This document shows, one piece after another, positions 34,513 to 43,721 of a DNA stretch of 58,599 nt. The stretch spans positions 1 through 58,599 of the forward strand of contig CAXMMT010000097.1 in NCBI GenBank assembly GCA_964194555.1. The letters run 5' to 3'. Origin of the DNA: SZUA-217 sp964194555 (GTDB lineage Bacteria > Actinomycetota > Acidimicrobiia > Spongiisociales > ZC4RG35). How positions within the stretch are numbered: position 1 is the first letter of the stretch; every line of letters begins with the position of its first letter. Both the position numbers and the translations under genes were made by a program. The notes below the pieces were generated by a model. The model was given only the letters and a program-made list of their open reading frames with translations, was not told the origin of the DNA and made no database searches.

Positions 34513-35637
34513 ATGGTGATCAAGGAGCCAGAGAAGGTAGATGTCGCATCCTCTGAGGAGCCGGATGCTCTGATCCGCGCTGATGAGGACCTGCCTGAGT
34601 CCTTGTGGAAGGTTCGTCTCGGTCTTGCATGGAAGGGCTTCAAGAAGAACTGGGCGCTGTTCATGGAGAACAAGATCGGGCTTCTCGGTCTTTTCATCAT
34701 CGTCTTGTTCGCCCTCATGGCCCTTGCCTACCCCGTCTTCCGGGCTGTCGGACCATGGCAGGACGACAACATCTACGACCCGGTCATCGGCTACGACGCT
34801 CCAATTCAAGAATTCGAGATCGTGGCCACAGATGCGGAGGTCACCGACCCGGCGACTCAGATGGACGCCAACACCGCTCAACTATGGTGCTTTGGTGTCA
34901 CTCCGGGTGGCATCTGTGAGATTCCATTGCAACCGGCCCCTCCGTCTGAAGGGCACATCCTCGGCACCGACCCGCTAGGGCGCGATGTAGCCGCCCAACT
35001 CTCGTTCAGCACCCGCTCTGCGTTCATGCTCGGGCTGATCGCCGCGGTGGTCACCGTGGTGGTGGCGACCGTGATCGGTTCGATCTCCGCCTTCTACGGC
35101 GGCTGGGTGGACAATTTTCTCATGCGGCTTGCCGACCTGGTGCTGCTTCTGCCACTGATTCCCATTCTGATCGTCTTATCAGGTTTGTGGACGATCAACC
35201 TTCCGCTGCTGGGAGTGTTGATCGGAGTCCTGTCGGGTTTCGGTGGGACTGCGATCGTTCTCAAATCCCAGGCTCTCTCGATCAAGGTGAAGCCCTTCAT
35301 CGACGCCGCCAGGGTCTCAGGCGGGTCCAACACCCATCTCATTCTCAAGCACATCATTCCCAACGTCTTGCCACTCAGCTTCCTGTTCATGATGTTCACT
35401 GTGACCGAGGCCATCTCACTGGAAGCGACACTGTCATTCTTCGGTCTGCTGAACATCGACATGAGTTGGGGAATCATGCTCAACACCTCACAAAGCCAGG
35501 GCTACCTGCGATCGGGGCTCGAGTTCTGGTGGCTGTTGATCCCCGCCGGTCTGGCCGTCACGCTGCTCGCCGCGGGGTTCTTCTTCGTAGGCAGGGCGAT
35601 GGACGAGGTCATCAACCCCAGGCTCAGAGCCCGATGA
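34513..35637 (+). CDS. ABC transporter permease, DppC-type
   Basis: A 374-residue second permease. An N-terminal cytosolic stretch precedes FKKNWALFMENKIGLLGLFI (OppC_N region). An external segment contains HILGTDPLGRDVAAQL, the OppC signature, then core helices with the EAA loop (FIDAARVSGGSNTHLILKHI). The stop overlaps the next ATPase gene by 4 bp (ATGA). Confidence 0.9.
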   Translation: MVIKEPEKVDVASSEEPDALIRADEDLPESLWKVRLGLAWKGFKKNWALFMENKIGLLGLFIIVLFALMALAYPVFRAVGPWQDDNIYDPVIGYDAPIQEFEIVATDAEVTDPATQMDANTAQLWCFGVTPGGICEIPLQPAPPSEGHILGTDPLGRDVAAQLSFSTRSAFMLGLIAAVVTVVVATVIGSISAFYGGWVDNFLMRLADLVLLLPLIPILIVLSGLWTINLPLLGVLIGVLSGFGGTAIVLKSQALSIKVKPFIDAARVSGGSNTHLILKHIIPNVLPLSFLFMMFTVTEAISLEATLSFFGLLNIDMSWGIMLNTSQSQGYLRSGLEFWWLLIPAGLAVTLLAAGFFFVGRAMDEVINPRLRAR

Positions 35638-36686
35638 CGGATACCCGGACGACGGCGGCCGAACCCGACCGCGGCCCTGGAGACGCCTACCCCGAACCCC
35701 CCATCCTCGAGGTGAAGAACCTCGTCATGAACTACGAAGTCAAGGATGGGATGGTCTCAGCTGTCGAGGATGTGTCTTTCGCACTTCCCAAAGGAAGCTC
35801 GCTCGGGATAGTCGGTGAGTCGGGGTGTGGGAAGACCTCGGTTGCCCTGACTCTCATGCAGTTGACCGCCAACAACGCCAAGGTCCTCGGTGGCGAGGTG
35901 ATACTCGACGGTGTGAATCTTCTCGAACTCGACAAAGAGCAGATGAGAAAGCGTCGGTGGACGGATGTGTCGATGGTCTTCCAGGGCGCCATGAACTCGT
36001 GGAACCCGGTGTACACAGTGGGTCAGCAGATTCGAGAGGCAATGGACATCCATTGGGATCCAACCCCCTCCGCCCAGGAGGCCAGGGACAAGACCGAAGA
36101 GCTGTTCAATCTCGTTGGAATCGATCCGGAGATGATCGACCGTTATCCCCACGAGTTCTCCGGAGGGATGAAACAGCGCGCTGTGATCGCGATGGCGCTT
36201 TCCTGCGATCCGAAGCTCATCATCGCCGACGAGCCGACGACGGCCCTCGATGTGATAGTCCAGGAGCAGATACTCGTGGAGCTCAAGAAGATCCAGCGAG
36301 ATCTGGGCATGAGCATCATCTACATCTCCCATGACATCGCCGTCATCGCCGAGATCACCGATCGCATGGGTGTCATGTACGCAGGCAAGCTGGTCGAGCT
36401 TGGCCCCACAGGTGACATCTTTGCCAGGCCCCGTCATCCCTACACCTGGCTGATTCTCTCATCGACTCCGTCGATAACCGGTCCCCGGCGTCAGCTCGCG
36501 CCACTCGAGGGCGAGCCGCCAAACCTCCTTGATCCGCCCTCAGGATGCCGTTTCCACCCGAGGTGCCCTTTTGCCACCGAAGTCTGCGCCAAGGACGAGC
36601 CACCGCTGACAGAGATCGAGCCCGGGCATTCCATTGCCTGCTGGAACCATGAGCAGGTGCCGGTGACCTTTGCGAGGGGTGAATGA
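35634..36686 (+). CDS. ABC transporter ATPase, DppD-type
   Basis: A 350-residue ATPase. Walker A GESGCGKTS, signature FSGGMKQRAVIAMAL, Walker B LIIADEPTTALD, and the C-terminal oligopeptide-ABC domain with a four-Cys cluster starting at CRFHPRCPFATEVC are present. That cluster resembles the [4Fe-4S]-binding tail seen in Dpp/Opp ATPases. Start ATG 35634 overlaps the DppC-type stop; the longer open frame reaching upstream lies in the permease gene and is ignored. Confidence 0.92.
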   Translation: MTDTRTTAAEPDRGPGDAYPEPPILEVKNLVMNYEVKDGMVSAVEDVSFALPKGSSLGIVGESGCGKTSVALTLMQLTANNAKVLGGEVILDGVNLLELDKEQMRKRRWTDVSMVFQGAMNSWNPVYTVGQQIREAMDIHWDPTPSAQEARDKTEELFNLVGIDPEMIDRYPHEFSGGMKQRAVIAMALSCDPKLIIADEPTTALDVIVQEQILVELKKIQRDLGMSIIYISHDIAVIAEITDRMGVMYAGKLVELGPTGDIFARPRHPYTWLILSSTPSITGPRRQLAPLEGEPPNLLDPPSGCRFHPRCPFATEVCAKDEPPLTEIEPGHSIACWNHEQVPVTFARGE

Positions 36687-37747
36687 TGACCGAGCAGAAC
36701 GGGAAGATACGCGTCAAGGTCGAAGATCTCGAGAAGCTATTTCCGATCTCGAAGGGACTCTTTCGCAAGTCGACCGACTTTATCCACGCTGTAGACGGTG
36801 TCAGTTTCGAGATAAAGGCAGGCGAGAGTCTTGGTCTCGTTGGAGAGTCCGGCTGCGGCAAGACGACAACGGGGCGGATTCTCGTCAAGCTCGATGAGGC
36901 CAGCAGTGGAGAGATCCTGATCCGTGACGACGCGACCAACGAAATGACCCATGTCGACGATGTCAAGTCAAAGGAAGACCGCAAGGAGTTCCGCAGAAAC
37001 GTCCAGATGATCTTCCAGGACCCGTATGAGTCGATGAACCCGAGAAGGACGGTGTTCGACATCGTTGCCGAGCCGTTGTTCGTGCAAGGGATTGGAACCA
37101 CAGGGGAGCGTGAGAAGCGCGTTATCGATCTTCTGCGTCTTGTGGGCTTGACTCCACCCGAGCCGTTCCTGTTCCGCTACCCGCATGAACTGTCGGGTGG
37201 CCAGCGTCAACGAGTTGCCATCGCCCGGGCACTGGTGCTGGAGCCTTCGTTCGTCGTCGCTGACGAGCCGACATCCATGCTCGACGTGAGCATTCGCATC
37301 TCGATCATGCGGCTTATGCTGGAACTCGCCGAGAAGCTCGGCGTGACTTATCTCTACATCACCCATGATCTGGCGGTAGCCCGCTACATGTGCGACAGGA
37401 TCGCAGTGATGTATTTGGGAAAGATCGTAGAGATGGGGCCCACCGAGGATGTGCTCGGCTCCGCGATGCATCCATACACGCGGGCTCTCTTGTCGGCGGT
37501 GCCCGTACCAGACCCCTCCTACCGACGACCAAAGGTCGAGATCGAGGGTGGTATTGCCAGGGCCATCAACCCAGCCCCGGAGTGCCGCTTCCTAGCACGT
37601 TGTACTTTTGCCGTTGATCAGTGCAGGACCGATCCCCATCCGGATCTGTACGACCGTGGGACCGACCATCTGGTCGCCTGTCATCTGGTCACGGCGGATG
37701 GTTCGTGGACAGGACGCGAGCGCGCGGTTCTCGAACTCCGCTCCTGA
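36683..37747 (+). CDS. ABC transporter ATPase, DppF-type
   Basis: A 354-residue ATPase with Walker A GESGCGKTTTG, signature LSGGQRQRVAIARAL, Walker B FVVADEPTSMLDVS, and the C-terminal domain with the Cys motif CRFLARCTFAVDQC. It forms the heterodimeric motor with the DppD-type ATPase. ATG 36683 overlaps the preceding stop; the adjacent ATG 36686 is equally possible. About 80 bp separate it from the second binding protein gene. Confidence 0.92.
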   Translation: MMTEQNGKIRVKVEDLEKLFPISKGLFRKSTDFIHAVDGVSFEIKAGESLGLVGESGCGKTTTGRILVKLDEASSGEILIRDDATNEMTHVDDVKSKEDRKEFRRNVQMIFQDPYESMNPRRTVFDIVAEPLFVQGIGTTGEREKRVIDLLRLVGLTPPEPFLFRYPHELSGGQRQRVAIARALVLEPSFVVADEPTSMLDVSIRISIMRLMLELAEKLGVTYLYITHDLAVARYMCDRIAVMYLGKIVEMGPTEDVLGSAMHPYTRALLSAVPVPDPSYRRPKVEIEGGIARAINPAPECRFLARCTFAVDQCRTDPHPDLYDRGTDHLVACHLVTADGSWTGRERAVLELRS

Positions 37748-37830
37748 ACACCTGGTCCCCTGAGTGATCGGGGAGGAAATACTCTCCGGGTCCTTGGAAA
37801 TGGGTGCCGCGAGGCGTTTCATCCCCGACT

Positions 37831-39543
37831 ATGAGGATTTGGCGACGTCTCAGCCCTGCCCCAATGGTGCTTGTCCTGGTACTCGCTGCCTGTACCCAGA
37901 GCCAGGCTGAACCGTCGACGACCCTGACCACCGCCACAGTTCCGGTGACCACGACCACGGCACCCCTGGTGACCACGACCACAGAAGATGATTCGTGTCC
38001 GGATGCTTTCTGCGTTGTCTATCACATTCGTCCTGAGGCGAAGTGGTCCGATGACACACCGGTGACGGCGGGTGACTTCGTCTATACCCACGAAGTCATG
38101 GTCGATCCACTCAACGGGGCGGCCGTAGGGACCGGTTATGACCTGATTACCGGATCGGATGTCATCGACGAGAAAACGGTCCTGTTCACGTTCTCCAGGG
38201 TCTATGGGCCCTGGCAGACGTTGTTCGAGGTGATACTTCCCAAACATGTGCTCGCCAGCTTCGACTCTGGGATCCCCATGGAGAGAGCGCTGGCAACCAC
38301 GGCAGGCCCCTTCGTGCTTCACGATTCTGTGGAAGGCGATCGGATCATCCTGAGACGCAACCCCCGGTATTGGGCGAAGAACGACCCGTTGTCCGACGCT
38401 CCGCTGGGAGACGTCGGCGAGATCCATTTCGTTTACCCCGAGAGCATTCGAAACATGCTTCGCGACCTTGAGGACGGTGAGATCGATCTGATCAACCCTC
38501 GACCCCTCGACTGGATGGTGGACGAGGTCGGCGACATGGAGGAGGTGACCTACCAACTGGGACCGGGACCCTTCTGGGATCACATCGACTTCAATCATGA
38601 TGACCCTCTTCTGTCGCAAAGATGGGTTCGAGAGGCAATCTCTCTCGCCATTGATCGAGAGGCTCTGCTCGACGGGACTGTGCGCACGGTCGACCCCGAG
38701 GCCACCGCACTGGACAGCACGGTATGGATGGTCGACTCGGTCAACTATCAATCCAACTTCGAGGACCTTTACAACCCCGAGATTGCCGAGCAGATACTCC
38801 TCGACCATTTCTGTGAGAGGGGCGAAGACGACATTTACTCATGTCAGGGACGACGCATGTCCTTTGTCTGGGCCACCACTCTCGGAGATGAGTTCCGCGA
38901 GACACACTTCGAGCTTGCTCGACTGGCGCTCGAGGCAATAGGGGTGGAGTTGGTCGGTGATTTCATGACCCCTTCGGACCTGTTCTCGTCCGAAGTGTTC
39001 TTCGGCGGTCCCGGCGTATGGCAGATCATTAACTTCTCGTGGAAGGCTGCTGCCGACCCGCACCTTGCCAACAGCACGTACTTCTGCGATGGCGCCGCTC
39101 CTAACGGTTTCGGTGCGTTGAACGTGAACCGCTATTGCGACGAGGACGTCGACTCACTGGTGCGCTCGACGGACGACATTGCCGACGGCGGCCAGAGAGT
39201 ACGAGCCTATAACGATGCCGACACGGCGTACCTGAATGACCTGGCGCTGATACCGCTTTATCAGAAACCGGCCTTCCTCGCCTGGAACACGGCACTCATC
39301 GGGCCCGAGCTCAATATCTCACGTTCCACCGACCTGTGGAATGTCGCAGCCTGGTCCGGCAAGGAGATCATCGTGATCGCCCTCGGCTCAGAGCCAGAGT
39401 CACTCAATCCCTTGATACTCCATGACTCGGACACGGCGCTGGTTCTCGCCGCGATGTTCAATGGCGCATTTGGGGTCGGCCCCAACCTCGATTTCAAACC
39501 GGTGCTGATCGAGAGCGCCGAGACGTTTGTGAGCGATTCCTGA
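37831..39543 (+). CDS. Second family-5 ABC substrate-binding lipoprotein, apparently circularly permuted
   Basis: About 570 residues: signal MRIWRRLSPAPMVLVLVLAAC, then a threonine-rich linker to about residue 52. The mature protein begins in the middle of the normal family-5 fold, at YHIRPEAKWSDDTPVTAGDF (64-83), a motif normally found some 70 residues into the mature protein. The chain runs through the usual fold to DLWNVAAW, then continues with 61 residues (510-570) that look like the missing beginning: IIVIALGSEPESLNP, TALVLAAMFNGAFGV, FKPVLIESAE. The order of segments is therefore rotated. A degraded tandem duplication is an alternative. GTG 37804 is a possible earlier start. The stop overlaps the AMACR gene (TGATG). 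Confidence 0.8.
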   Translation: MRIWRRLSPAPMVLVLVLAACTQSQAEPSTTLTTATVPVTTTTAPLVTTTTEDDSCPDAFCVVYHIRPEAKWSDDTPVTAGDFVYTHEVMVDPLNGAAVGTGYDLITGSDVIDEKTVLFTFSRVYGPWQTLFEVILPKHVLASFDSGIPMERALATTAGPFVLHDSVEGDRIILRRNPRYWAKNDPLSDAPLGDVGEIHFVYPESIRNMLRDLEDGEIDLINPRPLDWMVDEVGDMEEVTYQLGPGPFWDHIDFNHDDPLLSQRWVREAISLAIDREALLDGTVRTVDPEATALDSTVWMVDSVNYQSNFEDLYNPEIAEQILLDHFCERGEDDIYSCQGRRMSFVWATTLGDEFRETHFELARLALEAIGVELVGDFMTPSDLFSSEVFFGGPGVWQIINFSWKAAADPHLANSTYFCDGAAPNGFGALNVNRYCDEDVDSLVRSTDDIADGGQRVRAYNDADTAYLNDLALIPLYQKPAFLAWNTALIGPELNISRSTDLWNVAAWSGKEIIVIALGSEPESLNPLILHDSDTALVLAAMFNGAFGVGPNLDFKPVLIESAETFVSDS

Positions 39544-40688
39544 TGCCCGGCCCGTTGTCTGGAGTCCGTGTTGTCGAACTGGCGGGACTGGGGCCGGCTC
39601 CCTTCTGCGGGATGGTGCTGTGCGATCTCGGCGCCGAAGTGGTCCGGGTTGATCGAGCCGATACAACGGTCGGTGACCACGCCTCGAGCAGCAGACACGA
39701 CTTGCACAATCGGGGTAAGCGATCCATCGGGCTCAATCTGAAGACCCCCGATGCCGTCAAGGTGGTTTTGGGTCTCGTCGAGAGAGCGGACATCCTGATC
39801 GAGGGCTTCCGGCCCGGTGTCACGGAACGTCTCGGGATCGGGCCGGCCGAATGTCTGGCTGCCAACACGGCGCTCGTCTACGGACGGGTCACCGGATGGG
39901 GCCAGCAGGGACCATTGGCCTCCTCCGCAGGTCACGACATCGACTACATCGCACTTTCCGGCGTGCTTCATTCCGTCGGGCCTGCTGAGCGTCCGATTCC
40001 GCCTCTGAATCTGGTCGGTGATTATGGAGGAGGGGGGATGCTTCTCGCTCTCGGGGTGATGGCGGCACTCTTCCATGCCCGCGAATCCAATCAGGGCCAG
40101 ATAGTCGACGCCGCGATGGTCGACGGTTCTGCACTGTTGACGACATCGCATCATGGACTGATGGCCGAGGGTATCTGGGCATCCGCTCGACGGGAATCGA
40201 ACCCTCTCGACGGGGGTGCTCCCTTCTACGCGACCTACCAGACATCGGACGGGAGGCATATGGCCGTGGGCTCTCTCGAGCCCCGGTTCTATGCGGAATT
40301 GCTCGACGGGCTGGGTCTGGAACCAGGGGACCTGCCCCCTCAGACCGACCGCTCCGGGTGGCCCGAGCTTCGAGAGGTGTTCACCGCCAAGTTCCTGGAG
40401 CGGACGAGAGATGAGTGGGCGGAGCACTTTGACGGCACCGACGCTTGCGTTGCCCCGGTCCTATCGATGGAGGAGGCGCCGGGCCACCCTCACAACAGGT
40501 CGAGGGGGACCTTCGTGATGATCGACGATGTGACACAACCGGCCCCCGCGCCCCGATTCTCGGCCACGGTGCCCACTGTTTCGAGTGGTCCGAGTGTTCC
40601 CGGCGCCGACACCGACACGATCCTCGATCAGCTCGGATACAACTCCAAAAAGATCAGTATGCTCCGCTCATCCGGAGCAGTCATCTGA
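39543..40688 (+). CDS. Alpha-methylacyl-CoA racemase (CaiB/BaiF class III CoA transferase family)
   Basis: A 381-residue protein with the N-terminus PLSGVRVVELAGLGPAPFCGM. The racemase catalytic set is visible: His131 in GHDIDYIALSG, and Asn156 and Asp160 in LNLVGDYGGGG, matching His126/Asn152/Asp156 of mycobacterial MCR. It epimerises 2-methylacyl-CoAs so that (2S)-specific acyl-CoA dehydrogenases can act, in degradation of branched or sterol side-chain acids. ATG 39543 overlaps the stop of the upstream binding protein gene, indicating translational coupling. Confidence 0.9.
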   Translation: MPGPLSGVRVVELAGLGPAPFCGMVLCDLGAEVVRVDRADTTVGDHASSSRHDLHNRGKRSIGLNLKTPDAVKVVLGLVERADILIEGFRPGVTERLGIGPAECLAANTALVYGRVTGWGQQGPLASSAGHDIDYIALSGVLHSVGPAERPIPPLNLVGDYGGGGMLLALGVMAALFHARESNQGQIVDAAMVDGSALLTTSHHGLMAEGIWASARRESNPLDGGAPFYATYQTSDGRHMAVGSLEPRFYAELLDGLGLEPGDLPPQTDRSGWPELREVFTAKFLERTRDEWAEHFDGTDACVAPVLSMEEAPGHPHNRSRGTFVMIDDVTQPAPAPRFSATVPTVSSGPSVPGADTDTILDQLGYNSKKISMLRSSGAVI

Positions 40689-40703
40689 CCCAATGGAGGA
40701 GCC

Positions 40704-42542
40704 GTGAACAATCAGGCTGTGCTAGCAGAGCGAGCCGAGATCGATGCAGTAGTGGAAGGCAAGACCCTTGTTGATTTCTTCAATCGAAACGCCGACCAGT
40801 ACGGGGATCAGCCGGCGATCCATTGGAAGGACGGCGACTGGAGCGTCCTGACCTGGTCTGAGTACAGAAATGTGGTTCACCAGGCCGCCGCAGGGCTCCA
40901 GTCCCTCGGCGTCGGTGAAGGCGAGTTTGTTGCTGTCATGGCCGGAAACCGGCCCGAGCACGTGATCGCCGATTTCGCCGCGGTCCACGCCGGTGGGACC
41001 CCGGTGACTGTGTATTCAACGCTGGCAGCGAGTCAGGTGCAGTACATCGCGGACAATTGTAAGGCCACGGTTGCAATCCTCGAGAACCTGGACTTCATGA
41101 AACGATGGGAGGAGATTCGCTCCGAGCTGCCCAACCTTCGTTATGTCGTTCTGATGTCGGGTGCCGAGAATTACGAGACCTCCGACTGGGTTCTGAGCTG
41201 GGATGAGTTGCTCGCCAGAGGAACCAACAGGCTCGGTGAGGACCCCGAGACCGTGAACAGGTCGGCCGGGGCGGTTGCACCTGACACCCTCGCCACCCTG
41301 ATCTACACCTCGGGCACCACCGGCACACCCAAGGGCGTGATGATCAGTCAGTACAACGCGGTGTGGACGCTGGAGTCGCTGCGGAGGGCTGCTGATCTCG
41401 AGATCGGCGCAAGGATGGTCTCCTACCTGCCGCTGGCCCATATCGCCGAGCGCCTGGCTACCCACTACCTCGGTACCTATCTGGCTGGCCAGGTGTGGTA
41501 CTGCCCTTCGATCGCCGCCGTACTCGACTACATCCAGGCGGCGCAACCCACGCTGTTTGTTGCAGTCCCTCGCGTCTACGAGAAGTTTCATGCACGTCTA
41601 ATGGGCCGGTTCGCCGGGGAGGAGGGGATCAAGAAGACGCTTCTCGACCAGGCGCTTGCGCAGAACGCAAAACGGGTCGACGCCGAGATGGAGGGCAAGA
41701 GTGGACCGATGTTGGCCGGCCTCCTCGACAAGATCGTCCTCTCCAAGGTGAGAGACGGGCTCGGCATGGGTCAGGTCAGGGTCGCCATCACCGCAGCCGC
41801 CCCGATCAATCCTGATCTGGTCAAGTTCTTCATGACGATCGGAATTCCTCTCTATGAGCTCTACGGAATGTCGGAGACAACCGGGCCCGCGACCACCAAC
41901 GTTCCGGGAGCGGTCAAGATTGGATCTGTTGGTAGAGCCATCCCGGGTGTTGAGGTGACGACGGCCGACGACGGCGAATTGCTCATGCGCGGCGGCGTGA
42001 TAACTCAGGGTTACTACAAACTCGACCAAGCAACCCGTGAGACCTATGGCGAGGACGGTTGGCTCTACTCCGGAGACCTTGCCCGGATCGACGAAGACGG
42101 GTTCGTTTGGATCGTCGGTCGCAAGAAGGAGATCATCATCACCGCCGCCGGGAAGAACGTCGCCCCGGCCCAACTGGAGACGGCCCTCGGAAACCACCCG
42201 ATCATCTCCAAGGCATGCATGGTCGGGGACCAGCGCAAGTTCATCTCGATGGTTATAGGACTCGATGGTGAGGAGGCCCCGGAATGGGCCGCGGCACATG
42301 GAATCGAATACAGCGACCTGGCCGGCTTCTCAGAGCTTCTGGGGGTGCAGGAAGAGATCGCCGCTGCTGTGGAAGCGGCAAACGAGACCGTCTCCCACGC
42401 CGAGCAAGTGAAGAAGTGGATCATCGTGCCCGATGAGTGGACTCCCGAATCAGGTGAAGTCACACCGTCGTTGAAGCTGAAGCGTCACATTGTTCTCGAC
42501 AAGTACGCCGAGGAAATCGACGCGATGTACACCGGCGTCTGA
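40704..42542 (+). CDS. Long-chain fatty-acid-CoA ligase (FadD15-like)
   Basis: A 612-residue ANL ligase: DFFNRNADQYGDQPAIHWKD at the N-terminus, P-loop TLIYTSGTTGTPKGVMISQYN, SETTGPATTN, and C-terminal YSGDLARIDEDGFVWIVGRKKE with ITAAGKNVAP. This is the long-chain (FACL/FadD15) layout, used to activate fatty or steroid side-chain acids. GTG 40704 follows GGAGGA by 3 bp. It is the second gene of the acyl-CoA cluster. Confidence 0.92.
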   Translation: MNNQAVLAERAEIDAVVEGKTLVDFFNRNADQYGDQPAIHWKDGDWSVLTWSEYRNVVHQAAAGLQSLGVGEGEFVAVMAGNRPEHVIADFAAVHAGGTPVTVYSTLAASQVQYIADNCKATVAILENLDFMKRWEEIRSELPNLRYVVLMSGAENYETSDWVLSWDELLARGTNRLGEDPETVNRSAGAVAPDTLATLIYTSGTTGTPKGVMISQYNAVWTLESLRRAADLEIGARMVSYLPLAHIAERLATHYLGTYLAGQVWYCPSIAAVLDYIQAAQPTLFVAVPRVYEKFHARLMGRFAGEEGIKKTLLDQALAQNAKRVDAEMEGKSGPMLAGLLDKIVLSKVRDGLGMGQVRVAITAAAPINPDLVKFFMTIGIPLYELYGMSETTGPATTNVPGAVKIGSVGRAIPGVEVTTADDGELLMRGGVITQGYYKLDQATRETYGEDGWLYSGDLARIDEDGFVWIVGRKKEIIITAAGKNVAPAQLETALGNHPIISKACMVGDQRKFISMVIGLDGEEAPEWAAAHGIEYSDLAGFSELLGVQEEIAAAVEAANETVSHAEQVKKWIIVPDEWTPESGEVTPSLKLKRHIVLDKYAEEIDAMYTGV

Positions 42543-42558
42543 CCACAAGAGACCCCGG

Positions 42559-43707
42559 ATGAACCGGACTATTTTCGAGTCGGATCACGACCTGTTCCGA
42601 ACGTCGGTCCGCGAGTTCGTCGAACGGGAGATGACCCCAAACGTCCCTAGGTGGGAGAAAGCGGGAATCGTCGACAAGGAGGTCTTTCGAAAGGCCGGTC
42701 GGGCGGGGATGCTCGGCATGGCTGTTTCCGAGGTGTATGGCGGTGGTGGTGTCGACGACTTCCGTTTCAATGCGGTGATAGTCGAGGAGCTCATGCGTGG
42801 TGACGCGATGGGCTCCGGACTGTGCATCACCCTTCATAACGACGTAGTCCTGCCCTACTTCATGGAGCTGGCGACAGAGGAGCAAAGTGAGCGATGGCTG
42901 CCGGGGCTGGTTTCCGGGGAGCTGATGAGCGCAATCGCCATGACCGAGCCGGGAGCGGGCTCTGACCTGGCGGGAATCACTACGACCGCACTGCGCGACG
43001 GAGATAGTTATCTCGTCAACGGTTCGAAGACATTCATAACCAACGGAATCAACTCCGACCTGATCGTGACGGCGGTCAAGACCGACCCCGAGCAGCGACA
43101 TACCGGGATGAGTCTTCTTGTGATCGAGGATGACACGGAGGGATTCACCCGGGGACGAAATCTGGACAAGATCGGTCTTCACGCCCAGGACACCGCCGAG
43201 CTCTTCTTCGATGACGTGAGAGTCCCACTGCAGAACCTGCTTGGCGAGGAAGGCAGGGGGTTCGTTCACCTGATGGACAACCTTCCCCAGGAGAGGCTCT
43301 CGCTCACCGTTGGTTCGATTGCACACGCCCAGACCGCTTTTGGTTGGACACTCGAGTACGTCAAGGAGCGGCATGCGTTCGGGCAGCCAATCGGCAGCTT
43401 TCAGACTGTGAAACATGCCATGGCGGAGATGCGCACCGAGTTGGACGTAGCACAGACTTACGTCGACGCCCAGGTAACGGCGCTCAACGCCGGTGAGCTG
43501 AGCGCAGAGGAGGCGGCCAAAGCCAAATGGTGGGTCACTGAACTCGAGAACAAAGTGATAAGCCGCTGTCTTCAGATGTTTGGGAGCTGGGGCTACATGG
43601 AGGAGTATCCGATAGCCCGAGCGTTCAGAGATGCTCGGGTGCAAACCATCTACGGGGGAACGACCGAGGTCATGAAAGAGATCGTCGGACGCTCTCTTGG
43701 TCTCTAA
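42559..43707 (+). CDS. Acyl-CoA dehydrogenase
   Basis: A 382-residue flavoprotein with AIAMTEPGAGSDLAGI (FAD and substrate binding), NGSKTFITNG, QERLSLTVGSIAHAQ, RHAFGQPIG and the C-terminal QMFGSWGYMEEYPIARAFRDAR, IYGGTTEVMKEI with catalytic Glu. It catalyses the first oxidation of beta-oxidation. The start is ATG 42559; upstream open frame overlaps the FadD gene. Spacing on both sides is short (16 and 14 bp), as in one operon. Confidence 0.93.
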   Translation: MNRTIFESDHDLFRTSVREFVEREMTPNVPRWEKAGIVDKEVFRKAGRAGMLGMAVSEVYGGGGVDDFRFNAVIVEELMRGDAMGSGLCITLHNDVVLPYFMELATEEQSERWLPGLVSGELMSAIAMTEPGAGSDLAGITTTALRDGDSYLVNGSKTFITNGINSDLIVTAVKTDPEQRHTGMSLLVIEDDTEGFTRGRNLDKIGLHAQDTAELFFDDVRVPLQNLLGEEGRGFVHLMDNLPQERLSLTVGSIAHAQTAFGWTLEYVKERHAFGQPIGSFQTVKHAMAEMRTELDVAQTYVDAQVTALNAGELSAEEAAKAKWWVTELENKVISRCLQMFGSWGYMEEYPIARAFRDARVQTIYGGTTEVMKEIVGRSLGL

Positions 43708-43721
43708 CGGAGGGTCAGTAA

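Noticed and set aside
37748..37830. Terminator between the DppF-type ATPase and second binding protein genes
   Set aside because: tcccc...gggga gives only a 5-bp stem with a 9-base loop and no U tract.
39261..40427. 388-residue minus-strand frame under the AMACR gene
   Set aside because: No motif and low-quality composition; AMACR on the plus strand has intact catalytic residues.
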